DNA of 64,000 nt, taken from positions 124,001 to 188,000 of the forward strand of contig JAOZHU010000015.1 in the NCBI GenBank assembly GCA_026014705.1, read 5' to 3'. The translations under genes and the position numbers were made by a program. The notes beneath the pieces were generated by a model. That model was not told where the DNA came from and did not search any database. It saw only the letters and a list, made by a program, of their open reading frames with translations. The number at the start of each line of letters is the position of its first letter. Positions within the stretch are counted from its first letter, which is position 1. Shown here piece by piece: positions 32,142-41,151 of this stretch. Origin of the DNA: Candidatus Bathyarchaeota archaeon. Lineage in GTDB: Archaea > Thermoproteota > Bathyarchaeia > Bathyarchaeales > Bathycorpusculaceae.

Positions 32142-32386
32142 TTTTCGCCTGCTTCTGTTCTTATCAGCGGAAAAATTTAACGTTTTCTGTAATTTACGAC
32201 AGTGTCAGTTGCGGATTACGTGCGCTGCTATGGCTTAACAGTGCCTTTTTCGGAAAGCCGCCACTTACTAACGTGCACCATTTGGAACATTAAGAGCCCA
32301 AGTTGTCACGGATAAGTCGCAATGTTTAAAAGAAACCCACGTTAATCTCAGAGACATTTCCAACAACAAAAAAGTGGTAACAAATA

Positions 32387-32608
32387 ATGATTAAGCCCAT
32401 TGCAAATTTGAGAACCCAAGAGGTGAAAACGATAAACAAAGCCAAATGCCCCGACTGCGACGCCGAACTCGATGTCCCAGCAGACACTGTGCAAGGAGAA
32501 ATCCTAAGCTGCCCAGGTTGCGGGCTAGAACTCGAAGTGAAAAAGGTAAACGGCGGATGCGTAGACCTTCAAGAGCTCACAATTGAAGGAGAAGACTGGG
32601 GCGAATAA
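32387..32608 (+). CDS. lysW: Amino-group carrier protein LysW
   Basis: This is a small zinc-ribbon acidic protein: CPDCDAEL and CPGCGLEL bind zinc and the C-terminus ends GEDWGE, whose last glutamate is the attachment point for the amino group of 2-aminoadipate or glutamate. LysW carries the intermediate through LysX, Z, Y, J and K. ATG 32387 gives 73 residues, longer than the usual 54-60. GTG 32423 or, with GAGGTGA at 32420-32426 five bases away, ATA 32432 would give a usual length. TTTAAAAG near 32326 is the likely TATA box. Confidence 0.9.
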   Translation: MIKPIANLRTQEVKTINKAKCPDCDAELDVPADTVQGEILSCPGCGLELEVKKVNGGCVDLQELTIEGEDWGE

Positions 32609-32683
32609 ACAGTCACCACCACCCGCTTTCCCTTCAAGTTACCAAAATTTTTAAACAATTTTCTATAAGGGCGCAAACAACCA

Positions 32684-33862
32684 ATGAGCATCGCACTTCT
32701 TTATGAACGCTCAGAAAACGACGAAAACGGCATAAAACTCACCGCAGAACAGTTAGGCGTACCATTGATTTACCTGCCCTTCCGCAAAATCGCCCTCGCT
32801 ATACACAAAGATGGCTACACTGTGAAAACCAAAGGCAAAGACTACACAAGCACCGTCAAAGATGTTGCCGTAGTGCTGAACCGCGCCCAAAGCAAAAACC
32901 GCAGATTATACGCATCGCACACGCTGGAACTCTTCGACAAAAAAGTCATAAACCCCTCCCAAATCGAATTCGCCTGCTACAGCAAACTGCGCACACTGCT
33001 GCACTTCTGGAAAGAAGGCATTCCAATCCCGAAAACGGTTTATGTGCCATGCGACCCATATGACACCACGAAAAGCGGCACACGCATCAGCAACGAAAAA
33101 GACATCGCAGATTTGCTAGAAAACGAATTAGCCTCCGCTGACGGCATCGTGATAAAGCCTGACGCGGGCACACACGGCAACAAAATAGTCCTCTCCAAAA
33201 ACCGCGAACAACTCATCACCAACATCGAGCAAACAACCCCGTCAATAACAAACCCCGTCGGAATCATAGCCCAAGAACAAATCAAAAAATGGTTCTACGA
33301 CCTCCGCATAATCGCGTTCAAAGAAAAAGGCAAAGCCCCAGTATGCCACCCCGTAGCCTTGGCGAGAGCAGGATTCAAAGACTTCCGTACCAACACGTAT
33401 TTGGGCAATTTGGTGTTCGACGCGAAACTTCCAGCAAGCATCAGAGAATTAGCAGTTAAATGCGGCAAGGCTCTGGGAAAAGAACATGACGCATGGGTGT
33501 TCGCGTTAGACGCAATGATTAACGTGGGCGAAAACAAAACAGCAGACGAAGCCCAGCTCAAAGCAGAGCTTGACAAGGCAGCGGTAGCCTTCAAAACTGT
33601 GCAAAAGGTTAAGGTAGACGAAACCCGCCTAACCGATTTCCCCCGCTGGAACAGCAAGCTGGAAGCGGCGTTCCACAAGTTCATGGGCACGGCGCCTTAC
33701 GCAAAAATAAAAAGCGTAATCGAAGAAAACATAGAGCAAAACCAGCAAAACGTGGTCTTCCACGAGGCAAACTCTTGCCCCGAATTCTGGGAACAAACCC
33801 GCCTCATCGCAGGCATAAACGTGGCAGTTCCCCTAATAAAAAGCGCCCAAAGCATGATTTAA
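32684..33862 (+). CDS. lysX: LysW-amino acid ligase LysX/ArgX (RimK-type ATP-grasp), long form
   Basis: The protein joins aminoadipate or glutamate to the C-terminal glutamate of LysW using ATP. It has ATP-grasp features: GIVIKPDAGTHGNKIVL, IIAQEQIKKWFYDLRIIAF, and the Mg-site segment NVVFHEANSCPEF, equivalent to NEVNHTPEF in ordinary LysX. At 392 residues it is about 110 longer than the usual ~280; much of the excess is an insert between FALDAMINVGENK and NVVFHEANSC (about residues 285-355). Context between lysW and lysY makes the assignment secure despite the insert. Confidence 0.85.
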   Translation: MSIALLYERSENDENGIKLTAEQLGVPLIYLPFRKIALAIHKDGYTVKTKGKDYTSTVKDVAVVLNRAQSKNRRLYASHTLELFDKKVINPSQIEFACYSKLRTLLHFWKEGIPIPKTVYVPCDPYDTTKSGTRISNEKDIADLLENELASADGIVIKPDAGTHGNKIVLSKNREQLITNIEQTTPSITNPVGIIAQEQIKKWFYDLRIIAFKEKGKAPVCHPVALARAGFKDFRTNTYLGNLVFDAKLPASIRELAVKCGKALGKEHDAWVFALDAMINVGENKTADEAQLKAELDKAAVAFKTVQKVKVDETRLTDFPRWNSKLEAAFHKFMGTAPYAKIKSVIEENIEQNQQNVVFHEANSCPEFWEQTRLIAGINVAVPLIKSAQSMI

Positions 33863-33888
33863 CAGTCGCAGCAAGGTGAAAAAAGAAA

Positions 33889-34944
33889 ATGTTAAAAATT
33901 GGCATAATCGGCGGTTCAGGATACGTCGGCAGTGAACTCCTACGTTTACTGCTACTGCATCCAGAAGTAGAGGTAACCATGGTCACTTCGCGCCAAACCG
34001 CCGGAGAATACATCTTCAACACTCACCCGAACCTCAGAGGAATCACCCAGCAAAAATTCGTGCCCATGGACATCGCGGAACTCAGCAAAAACTGCGAATT
34101 GGTGTTCACGGCAACTCCGCACGGCGGCTCAGTCAACCTCGTCCCGAAACTGCTAGAGGCTGGACTAAAAGTAATTGACATGAGCGCCGACTTCCGCCTC
34201 AAAAACCCCGCGGACTACGACAAATGGTACGGCTGGAAACACGCACATCCTGAACTGCTGAAAGAAGCAGCCTACGGCTTACCTGAACTGCACCGGCAAG
34301 AAATAAAAAACGCGCGGCTAATCGCTTGCCCCGGCTGTATGGCAACTGCAACCATACTTGCTTTGGCGCCGTTCGTGAAAGCAGGCTTAATCGAAAACAA
34401 CCGCGTAGTCGCAGACGTAAAAATTGGTTCTTCAGGCGCAGGCAGCAAACCCACAATCGCTTCGCATCATCCTGAACGCTTCAGCGGAGTACGACCCTAC
34501 AAAGTAATAGAACACCGCCACATAGCAGAAGTCGAACAAGAACTCAACAACCTGACAAGCGAGCCAGTGACTATTTCATTTACTCCACACGCCGTGAATA
34601 TGGTCCGCGGCATCCTCTCCACAATCCATGTGTTCCCAAAAAACCAGTTAGCCCTAAAAGACGTGTGGAAGACGCTTCGCGGGCAATATGAAGGCGAACC
34701 GTTCATACGTTTCGTGAAATACCTGAAAGGCGCGTATCAGCTCCCTGACCCCAAAGTCACCGTAGGCACAAACTTCTGCGACATAGGCTTCGAACTGGAC
34801 CCACACGCAAACAGGCTGGTGCTGTTCTCGGCGATAGACAACATGGTAAAAGGCGCTTCAGGACAAGGCGTCCAATGCTTAAACATACTCATGGGCATAG
34901 ACGAAACCACTGGGCTGAAAAGCACAGGTTTCCACCCGATGTGA
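33889..34944 (+). CDS. lysY: LysW-aminoadipate/glutamate semialdehyde dehydrogenase LysY (ArgC family)
   Basis: The 351-residue protein has the NADP-binding GIIGGSGYVGSELLRLL and the ArgC active site IACPGCMATA with catalytic cysteine, then a histidine-bearing SFTPHAVNMVRG. It reduces the carrier-bound acyl phosphate made by LysZ. AAAGGTGAAAAAAG precedes the ATG. It is followed by lysZ after 6 bp. Confidence 0.93.
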   Translation: MLKIGIIGGSGYVGSELLRLLLLHPEVEVTMVTSRQTAGEYIFNTHPNLRGITQQKFVPMDIAELSKNCELVFTATPHGGSVNLVPKLLEAGLKVIDMSADFRLKNPADYDKWYGWKHAHPELLKEAAYGLPELHRQEIKNARLIACPGCMATATILALAPFVKAGLIENNRVVADVKIGSSGAGSKPTIASHHPERFSGVRPYKVIEHRHIAEVEQELNNLTSEPVTISFTPHAVNMVRGILSTIHVFPKNQLALKDVWKTLRGQYEGEPFIRFVKYLKGAYQLPDPKVTVGTNFCDIGFELDPHANRLVLFSAIDNMVKGASGQGVQCLNILMGIDETTGLKSTGFHPM

Positions 34945-34950
34945 TACGCC

Positions 34951-35760
34951 ATGCTAATAGTAGTGAAAATGGGCGGAAGCATACTAAAAGAAGGCGCTTC
35001 ATCCGACCTCATCGCCGACTTGAAAACGCTCACCGCAGAGCATAAACTGGTGCTTGTTCACGGCGGAGGCGCAGAAGTCACCGAAACCGCAGCCAAACTC
35101 GGCAAACCGCAGCAATTCATAGTTTCACCTGAAGGCTTCCGAAGCCGCTACACGGACAAGGAAACAATCGAAATTTACACGATGGTTATGGCTGGGAAAA
35201 TCAACAAGCAAATAGTCCTAGCGCTGCAAAGCCAAGGCGTACCCGCAGTAGGTGTGTCTGGCCTAGACGGGCAACTTCTAAAAGCAGAACGGAAAAAACG
35301 GCTAATCGCCGTGGACGAGAAAGGACGCAAAAGAGTAATCGACGGCGGTTACACTGGAAAACTCATCGAAGCCAACGCGGCTTTGCTGCGTTTTCTGTTT
35401 GAACAAGGCTACGTGCCCGTTGTGACGCCCATAGCGCTGAGCGAAGAGTTTGAACCGCTGAACGTTGACGGCGACCGAACAGCCGCTTTCATAGCAGGTG
35501 CCTTGAAAGCCGACCGTTTAATCCTGCTGACCGATGTGCAAGGCTTAATGTTGAAAGGCAAGACAGTTCCAAGAATAAGCGCGTCTGAAATCCGCGAAGT
35601 GCTATCCAGCATAGGTCACGGAATGAGCACCAAAGTTCACGCGGCTCTAGATGCGCTTAATCAAGGCGTCAATGAGGTCCTAATCACCTCGGGCATTGAG
35701 AAAAACCCCCTTTCCTCAGCGCTAAAACACGAAGCAGGCACCGTGATTAACCGTGAATGA
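34951..35760 (+). CDS. lysZ: LysW-aminoadipate/glutamate kinase LysZ (ArgB family)
   Basis: The 269-residue amino acid kinase fold protein begins MLIVVKMGGSILKEGA, then LVHGGGAEVTETAAKLG, FVSPEGFRSRYTD-type substrate loop and NVDGDRTAAFIAGALKADRL. It phosphorylates the carrier-bound side-chain carboxylate. The insertion GLDGQLLKAERKKRLIAVDE is typical of the LysZ subgroup rather than bacterial ArgB. Its end overlaps lysJ by 8 bp. Confidence 0.93.
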   Translation: MLIVVKMGGSILKEGASSDLIADLKTLTAEHKLVLVHGGGAEVTETAAKLGKPQQFIVSPEGFRSRYTDKETIEIYTMVMAGKINKQIVLALQSQGVPAVGVSGLDGQLLKAERKKRLIAVDEKGRKRVIDGGYTGKLIEANAALLRFLFEQGYVPVVTPIALSEEFEPLNVDGDRTAAFIAGALKADRLILLTDVQGLMLKGKTVPRISASEIREVLSSIGHGMSTKVHAALDALNQGVNEVLITSGIEKNPLSSALKHEAGTVINRE

Positions 35761-36964
35761 ACACGACATAATTGAAGCTGAAAACAGGCTAATGGCGAAC
35801 GTTTTCGCCAAAAAACCCATAGTGCTAACGCGCGGCAAAGGCGCAACCGTCTGGGACATAAACGGCAAAGCGTACGTGGACTGCACAGGCAGCTACGGCG
35901 TAGCCCTGCTAGGGCATTCGCACCCCAAGATTGTCGAAGCCGTATGCAAGCAGGCTGAGCATCTGATTTCTTGCCACGCGGGCTTCTACAACGACAAACG
36001 AGTTGAGTTCCTGCAAAAACTCGTAAGCATAACTCCGAAAGGGTTGGATAAGGCGTTTCTTTCGAACAGCGGCGCAGAATCCGTGGAATGCGCTGTGAAA
36101 CTGGCGCGGAAATTCACCGGAAAACCCGAGATAATCGCGTTTATGGGCGCGTTTCACGGAAAAACCATGGGCGCCCTCTCTGCTACATGGGACAAGAAAT
36201 ACCGCGAGCCTTTCCTGCCTTTAGTGCCAGAGTTCAAGCATGTTGCTCCCGATAACCTTGACAAAGTACGCGAAGCCATAACCGACAAAACCGCGGCTGT
36301 TCTCGTTGAACCCATCCGCGGGGAAGGCGGCGTGCGTGTTCCGCCAGACGGTTTCCTTCAGGGACTCAGGGAACTCTGCGACGAAAAAAACGTGCTTTTA
36401 ATATTTGATGAAGTGCAAACAGGCTTCGGACGCACGGGAAAACTGTTCGCTTGCCAACACTGGGGCGTCGTTCCTGACGTGATGTGCTTGGCGAAGCCTT
36501 TAGCAGGCGGCTTACCCATCGGCGTAACCTTGGCCAAAGAAAACGTCATGTCAGCGCTGAAGGTGGGTGAGCACTCGACTACTTTCAGCGGCAGCCCGCT
36601 GGTGTGCGCTGCGGCATGCGCGGCTATTGACGTGCTTTTAGAGGAGAGGTTGCCTGAAAGAGCCGCGTCGTTGGGCGCGTATTTCAAAGTCAAGTTAGAA
36701 GAGTTGCAGGCTCGGCGTCGCATTGTGAAGGAAGTGCGCGGTTTAGGCTTAATGCTGGGCATGGAGCTTAGATTTGAAGTGCTTAATGTGTTGCTCAAAA
36801 TGCTGGAACGCGGCGTGCTTGTGTTGGATGCGGGAAAAACGGTTGTGCGTTTCCTGCCGCCGCTGGTTATCGAAAAAAGCCAAATCGACACCGCCGTAAC
36901 TGCCCTCGACGAGGTTTTAGGGGAAGAGGAAAATGCAAGACTACCCGGTGCGACTGCTAACTGA
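35753..36964 (+). CDS. lysJ: LysW-lysine/ornithine aminotransferase LysJ
   Basis: The 403-residue class III PLP aminotransferase has SNSGAESVECAVKLARKFTG, AFMGAFHGKTMGALSATWD, LIFDEVQTGFGRTGKLFA and the lysine-containing LAKPLAGGLPIG. It converts the carrier-bound semialdehyde to the amine with glutamate as donor. It overlaps lysZ by 8 bp and lysK by 32 bp, so the operon is tightly coupled. Confidence 0.93.
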   Translation: MNEHDIIEAENRLMANVFAKKPIVLTRGKGATVWDINGKAYVDCTGSYGVALLGHSHPKIVEAVCKQAEHLISCHAGFYNDKRVEFLQKLVSITPKGLDKAFLSNSGAESVECAVKLARKFTGKPEIIAFMGAFHGKTMGALSATWDKKYREPFLPLVPEFKHVAPDNLDKVREAITDKTAAVLVEPIRGEGGVRVPPDGFLQGLRELCDEKNVLLIFDEVQTGFGRTGKLFACQHWGVVPDVMCLAKPLAGGLPIGVTLAKENVMSALKVGEHSTTFSGSPLVCAAACAAIDVLLEERLPERAASLGAYFKVKLEELQARRRIVKEVRGLGLMLGMELRFEVLNVLLKMLERGVLVLDAGKTVVRFLPPLVIEKSQIDTAVTALDEVLGEEENARLPGATAN

Positions 36965-38060
36965 TTTACTAAGCATTTACAGCCCGTCAGGCAAAGAAAC
37001 AGCCATCGCTGATTTTCTCGCCAAAGAAATGCGCGATCTGGGGTTCAGCGTGAGAAAAGACGCTGTTGGAAACGTAATCGGCGAAATCGGACAAGGCGAA
37101 CCAACCATCCTCCTATGCGGACACATGGACACAATTCTGGGCAATTTACCCGTACGCGTGGAAAGCAACAAAATCTACGGCACAGGCGCAGTTGACGCCA
37201 AAGGACCATTGGCAGCTATGATTATGGCCGCAGCCACGCTTGCCCGCGAAGCCGCTCTCCCAGCCAAAGTATTAGTTGTCGCTGTTGTCGAAGAAGAAGC
37301 CACCAGCAAAGGCATAAAGTACGTAATCAAACAAGGACTGAAGGCTGACTACGCTATATTCGGCGAACCCAGCGGCGTCGAAAACATAACCATAGGCTAC
37401 AAGGGCAGCCTGCATCTCAGAATAACCTGTAAAACTGAGACGGGGCATTCTTCTTCCCCGTGGTTTTACGAAAACGCATTGGAAAAAGCGTTTGACCTTT
37501 GGCAGCAGATTAAAACTGTGTATCCGCCTGTGGAGCAGCAGGAAAGCCCGTTTCACGCTGTAACCGCATGCCTAGTCAAACTTGCAGGCGGCAGAGGCAA
37601 TTCTAAGGTGCCGTCGGAAAGCGAAATGCGCGTGGACATTCGGGTTCCGCCTCAGCTTACCGCTGCCCAAGTTTTCGGCGTCTATGAACGCGTGATCAAG
37701 CAGTGGCAAGATGCTAACCCCAAGGTAAAGGTGAAAGTGACGATAATGGACCAGAACGAAGCGTTTGAAGTTCCCACAGACTCGTTTCTGGTGCGCGCCA
37801 TGTCATTCGCCATCAGAAAAGTCATGAACAAGCCAGCTACGTTATTGAGGAAAACGGGAACGGGTGACATGAACATCCTCGGCAGAGCCATGCATATACC
37901 CATAGTCACTTATGGACCAGGCGACTCTCACTTGGACCACACCAAAGACGAGCACATAGACATACGCGAGTATCTAGCAGGCATCGAAGTCTATAAGGAA
38001 ACAATTCTAAAGCTGAGTGAACTGCACAAGAAAAAAGGCAAAGCTGGCTCTCAAGAGTAG
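36933..38060 (+). CDS. lysK: LysW-lysine/ornithine hydrolase LysK
   Basis: The 375-residue M20-family zinc peptidase has LLCGHMDTI, the metal-binding DAKGPLAAMIMA, VVEEEATSKG and GEPSGVENI, with HLDHTKDEHIDI near the end. It releases lysine or ornithine from LysW, closing the carrier cycle. ATG 36933 lies inside lysJ after GAGGAAA, giving the standard N-terminus YPVRLLTDLLSIYSPSGKE. Last gene of the operon. Confidence 0.93.
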   Translation: MQDYPVRLLTDLLSIYSPSGKETAIADFLAKEMRDLGFSVRKDAVGNVIGEIGQGEPTILLCGHMDTILGNLPVRVESNKIYGTGAVDAKGPLAAMIMAAATLAREAALPAKVLVVAVVEEEATSKGIKYVIKQGLKADYAIFGEPSGVENITIGYKGSLHLRITCKTETGHSSSPWFYENALEKAFDLWQQIKTVYPPVEQQESPFHAVTACLVKLAGGRGNSKVPSESEMRVDIRVPPQLTAAQVFGVYERVIKQWQDANPKVKVKVTIMDQNEAFEVPTDSFLVRAMSFAIRKVMNKPATLLRKTGTGDMNILGRAMHIPIVTYGPGDSHLDHTKDEHIDIREYLAGIEVYKETILKLSELHKKKGKAGSQE

Positions 38061-38066
38061 ACTCAC

Positions 38067-38654
38067 TTATTTTATTCTTAAAAAATGTTCAGCGTCTAGA
38101 AGGCGGCTGGTTGTCAACTCGCCTAAAACTGCCAAGTCTTCAGTTGGCAAATAACTGCTTGCCGACTCATCATAGAGTGCGCTGGCGGATGCTGGAAACT
38201 CGCCTTTTGCCCAAAGAATATATGTCAGTGGAATACCCTTCAAGGCGGTAACTTCCACCGAAAATTCTCCGAGGTTCAAACGCAAGCCGCCCAGAAGTTT
38301 TGCCGCTTCAGGCAACTTCTCTGGTTCTTCGCCGAAAACATCAGCAATGGGTTGAATCGCCCTTCGATTGAAGGCATCTTCGTAAGCGTAGCCGCCTGGG
38401 ATGTCTTTGAACTTGACAAGTTTGCCTCTTAGTGGGGTGGGATTGGCTAATGAGTAATGGGCAAGTAGAGTAGTTAGAATCTGGGTATGACTCTTGTTTA
38501 TGTTTCTCACAGAGTTGCTGCTTAACTTGTCTTTTACGATGCCGTTTTCTAAGTTGAGAGTGTATCCTAGAAAGTCATAGAAGTTGTCTTCCTGAGGGTT
38601 GAATAAAAGGCGTAGCTTTTGCAGAGTCTGAGTTTGAAGGTTTAATTTAATCAA
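38067..38654 (-). CDS. DUF3786 family protein
   Basis: The 195-residue protein has the C-terminal DUF3786 features: FSVEVTALKGIPLTYILWAK, GEFPASASALYDESASSYLP and TEDLAVLG. Family members are found in anaerobes and corrinoid-using organisms, but no function is established that I can cite. It is downstream of the aspartate kinase on the same strand, with its own 42-bp gap, and ends 6 bp from the convergent lysK stop. Confidence 0.75.
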   Translation of the reverse strand: MIKLNLQTQTLQKLRLLFNPQEDNFYDFLGYTLNLENGIVKDKLSSNSVRNINKSHTQILTTLLAHYSLANPTPLRGKLVKFKDIPGGYAYEDAFNRRAIQPIADVFGEEPEKLPEAAKLLGGLRLNLGEFSVEVTALKGIPLTYILWAKGEFPASASALYDESASSYLPTEDLAVLGELTTSRLLDAEHFLRIK

Positions 38655-38696
38655 ATACCCTCGCGCCTCTAATGGTTGAATAATAAGAAAAGGGAG

Positions 38697-40106
38697 TTAT
38701 GCTTTATCCAGTTTGAATTCCTCATGAATTGCGCGAACTGCAGTTTCACCGTCTTTCTCCTTAACCACGAACGAAATGTTCAGTTCCGAAGAACCCTGCG
38801 CTATCATGCGAATGTTTACTCCTGCACGCGCAACCGTGGTAAACAGCCTTGACGCTACGCCTAACGTGCCCTGCATGTTTGCCCCCATGACGGCTATGAC
38901 ACATACATCATCTTCAGCGGTTACCTCGCTGACTAAACCTCTGCCCAGCAATGCGATTTCCAGCGTGCTGAGCGCCCTGCTCAAAAGGCTTCTGCGAACC
39001 ACAAGCGACATGTTTGCTTCTGAAACCGCTGTGGAAATCATCATCACGTTTATGTCGTTCTTGCCGAGCACTTCGAGGACTTTCGCGTAGCTTCCAGGCG
39101 CACCCACCATTCCTCCACCGCTGACGTTTAGCATGGCGACATCCTTTATCAGCGCTACGGCTTTCACAACTTCGGTCGGTTTGATTTCTGGCTCTTTTGT
39201 AATCAGTGTTCCTTCGTTATCAGGATGGAAGACGCTTCTTATTCTGACTGGGATGCCTGCTTTAATGACAGGTTCCAATGCGCGCGGGTGCATTGCTTTA
39301 GCGCCGAAAATAGCCATTTCAGCTGCTTCCTGATAAGACAGCCGCGGCAGCTTTTTCGCGGATGGGATAATCTTCGGGTCTGTGGTCATTATGCCGTCAA
39401 CATCTGTCCATATCCACACTTCGTCAGCCGCTAAGGCAACGCCTAGAACGGTGGCTGTGTAGTCAGAGCCGCCACGCCCGAGAGTGGTGACCACGCCATC
39501 TTGGTCTGCGGCTATGAAGCCAGTCACGACTGGAATTACTCCCTTTTCAAGCAACGGCAGAATTGTCAATCTTATTCGATGCGCGGTGTAGTCCATGAGC
39601 GGGTCGGCTTCTCCGAAGTTCGAGTCAGTCACTATTCCCGCGTCTTTTCCAGTGAAGAATTGCGCTTCGAACTTGGAGTCTTTCAGGGCCCCGCAGACAA
39701 TTGGGGCGGATAATCGTTCTCCAAAAGACAAAACGTAGTCTCTGGACTTAGGGGTGAGCTCGCCAACGTAGCATATTCCCGTGAGAACTTTGTTGAGTTC
39801 AGAAATCGTGCTCGTGACAACTTTCTCGGTTTCTTTCTGCAACTGCTTATTCAAAATGGCTTTTGAGATGGCTGTAACATGCCTCTCAGCAAGCTCTTTG
39901 GTAAACGCTTGCATCTTCTTCTCGTCACCTTTCTTGGCTTGTTCAGCAATGTCTACGAGTTGGTTGGTGACGCCTGCCAACGCCGAAACCACAACGGCAA
40001 CTTTGCAATCGTTTCTAGCGTAATGGGCAACCAACTCGGCTACGTGGCGTATGTTTTCGCCAGTTCCAACGCTGGTTCCGCCGAACTTCATCACTATCTT
40101 CTTCAT
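38697..40106 (-). CDS. lysC: Aspartate kinase with ACT domains
   Basis: The 469-residue protein has the kinase N-terminus KIVMKFGGTSVGTGENIRHV, FGERLSAPIV, VTGFIAADQDGVVTTLGRGG and WTDVDGIMTTDP, followed by two ACT domains (about 305-469, VSGGGMVGAPGSYAKVLEVL and VMGANMQGTLGVASRLFTTV). It phosphorylates aspartate, the shared step to threonine, methionine and DAP-type lysine; the ACT domains imply feedback control. It is the last gene of thrB-thrC-hom-lysC, 12 bp after hom. Confidence 0.94.
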   Translation of the reverse strand: MKKIVMKFGGTSVGTGENIRHVAELVAHYARNDCKVAVVVSALAGVTNQLVDIAEQAKKGDEKKMQAFTKELAERHVTAISKAILNKQLQKETEKVVTSTISELNKVLTGICYVGELTPKSRDYVLSFGERLSAPIVCGALKDSKFEAQFFTGKDAGIVTDSNFGEADPLMDYTAHRIRLTILPLLEKGVIPVVTGFIAADQDGVVTTLGRGGSDYTATVLGVALAADEVWIWTDVDGIMTTDPKIIPSAKKLPRLSYQEAAEMAIFGAKAMHPRALEPVIKAGIPVRIRSVFHPDNEGTLITKEPEIKPTEVVKAVALIKDVAMLNVSGGGMVGAPGSYAKVLEVLGKNDINVMMISTAVSEANMSLVVRRSLLSRALSTLEIALLGRGLVSEVTAEDDVCVIAVMGANMQGTLGVASRLFTTVARAGVNIRMIAQGSSELNISFVVKEKDGETAVRAIHEEFKLDKA

Positions 40107-40118
40107 TTCAATCGCCTT

Positions 40119-41144
40119 CTATGTTGGTTTAGTTGCCAATTTATGTCTAATGTCTAAGAGGTCTCTTAAAACTGCACTGGCAGTTTCCATGCCGCCTGCA
40201 CCTTTGCCAATCACGGTTTGTTCTCCAGCGTATTCAGTGAAGAAGGTCACTGCGTTTAATACGCCGCTGACGCATAACGGATTGGTTTTGGCGATTTCAG
40301 TGGGCTTTACGGTTGGCTTGTCGCCGTCTATTGAACCGATGAGCTTGATTGTGCTGCCTCTTTTTGCCGCTTCTTCAAGCGCCTGCAATGATACATCACG
40401 AACGCCTGTTCTCTCAACGTCTTTTAAGGTAATTTTCTTATTCATTATCCAGTTTGCCAAAATGACTACTTTGCATGCGGCGTCGAATCCGTCAATGTCC
40501 ATGGACGGTTCAGCCTCGGCGTATCCGAGCTTCTGCGCGTTCGTCAACGCTTCTTGGAAGGTTACATGGTTTTGAGACATTTCTGTCAGAATGTAGTTGG
40601 TTGTGCCGTTCAGTATGCCGCGTATGGCAAGTATTCTGTCTCCAGCGAGGCATCTTTTGGCGAACTCGAGGATAGGCGTTCCACCGCCAACTGTGCCGCT
40701 GAATCGGAAATAAACATTGTTGTACGCGGCTAGTTCTGTAAGTGCAGGCATGGCTAGGGCTAAAGGTCCCTTGTTGGTTGTGACAACGTGTTTCCCTGTT
40801 TTGAACGCCGTGGTGATATGTGACAAGGCGGGTTCAGCGTTTTTGATGTTGACGGGTGTGACTTCAACAACCACCTCTGCTTCAACTGTCTCAATGACCT
40901 CTAACGCTGACATTCTTGGGCGACCAAACTCAGGATCAGCGGATATGGGGTAACCCCGTTGCCTGATTGTTTCGAGTTTTTCAGGGCTGAACCCTCGCTG
41001 GTTTATGACCGCGCCATCTATGTCGGCGATAGCTACGACTTTCGGGTTAAACCCGTAATCCTTAACCTTCTCAGCATATTTACGCGCAAGAACAGTGGTT
41101 ACGCTCTTACCGACTACTCCATAGCCAACCAAAATGATTCTCAT
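40119..41144 (-). CDS. hom: Homoserine dehydrogenase
   Basis: The 341-residue protein has NAD(P)-binding ILVGYGVVGKSVTTVL, VTTNKGPLALAMPAL, and the catalytic region SGTVGGGTPILEFAKRCLAG, GILNGTTNYILTEMS, GYAEAEPSMDIDGFDAACK. There is no C-terminal ACT domain, as in the short archaeal form. It reduces aspartate semialdehyde to homoserine. Aspartate semialdehyde dehydrogenase is not in the window. Confidence 0.94.
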   Translation of the reverse strand: MRIILVGYGVVGKSVTTVLARKYAEKVKDYGFNPKVVAIADIDGAVINQRGFSPEKLETIRQRGYPISADPEFGRPRMSALEVIETVEAEVVVEVTPVNIKNAEPALSHITTAFKTGKHVVTTNKGPLALAMPALTELAAYNNVYFRFSGTVGGGTPILEFAKRCLAGDRILAIRGILNGTTNYILTEMSQNHVTFQEALTNAQKLGYAEAEPSMDIDGFDAACKVVILANWIMNKKITLKDVERTGVRDVSLQALEEAAKRGSTIKLIGSIDGDKPTVKPTEIAKTNPLCVSGVLNAVTFFTEYAGEQTVIGKGAGGMETASAVLRDLLDIRHKLATKPT

Positions 41145-41151
41145 GCGCGCT

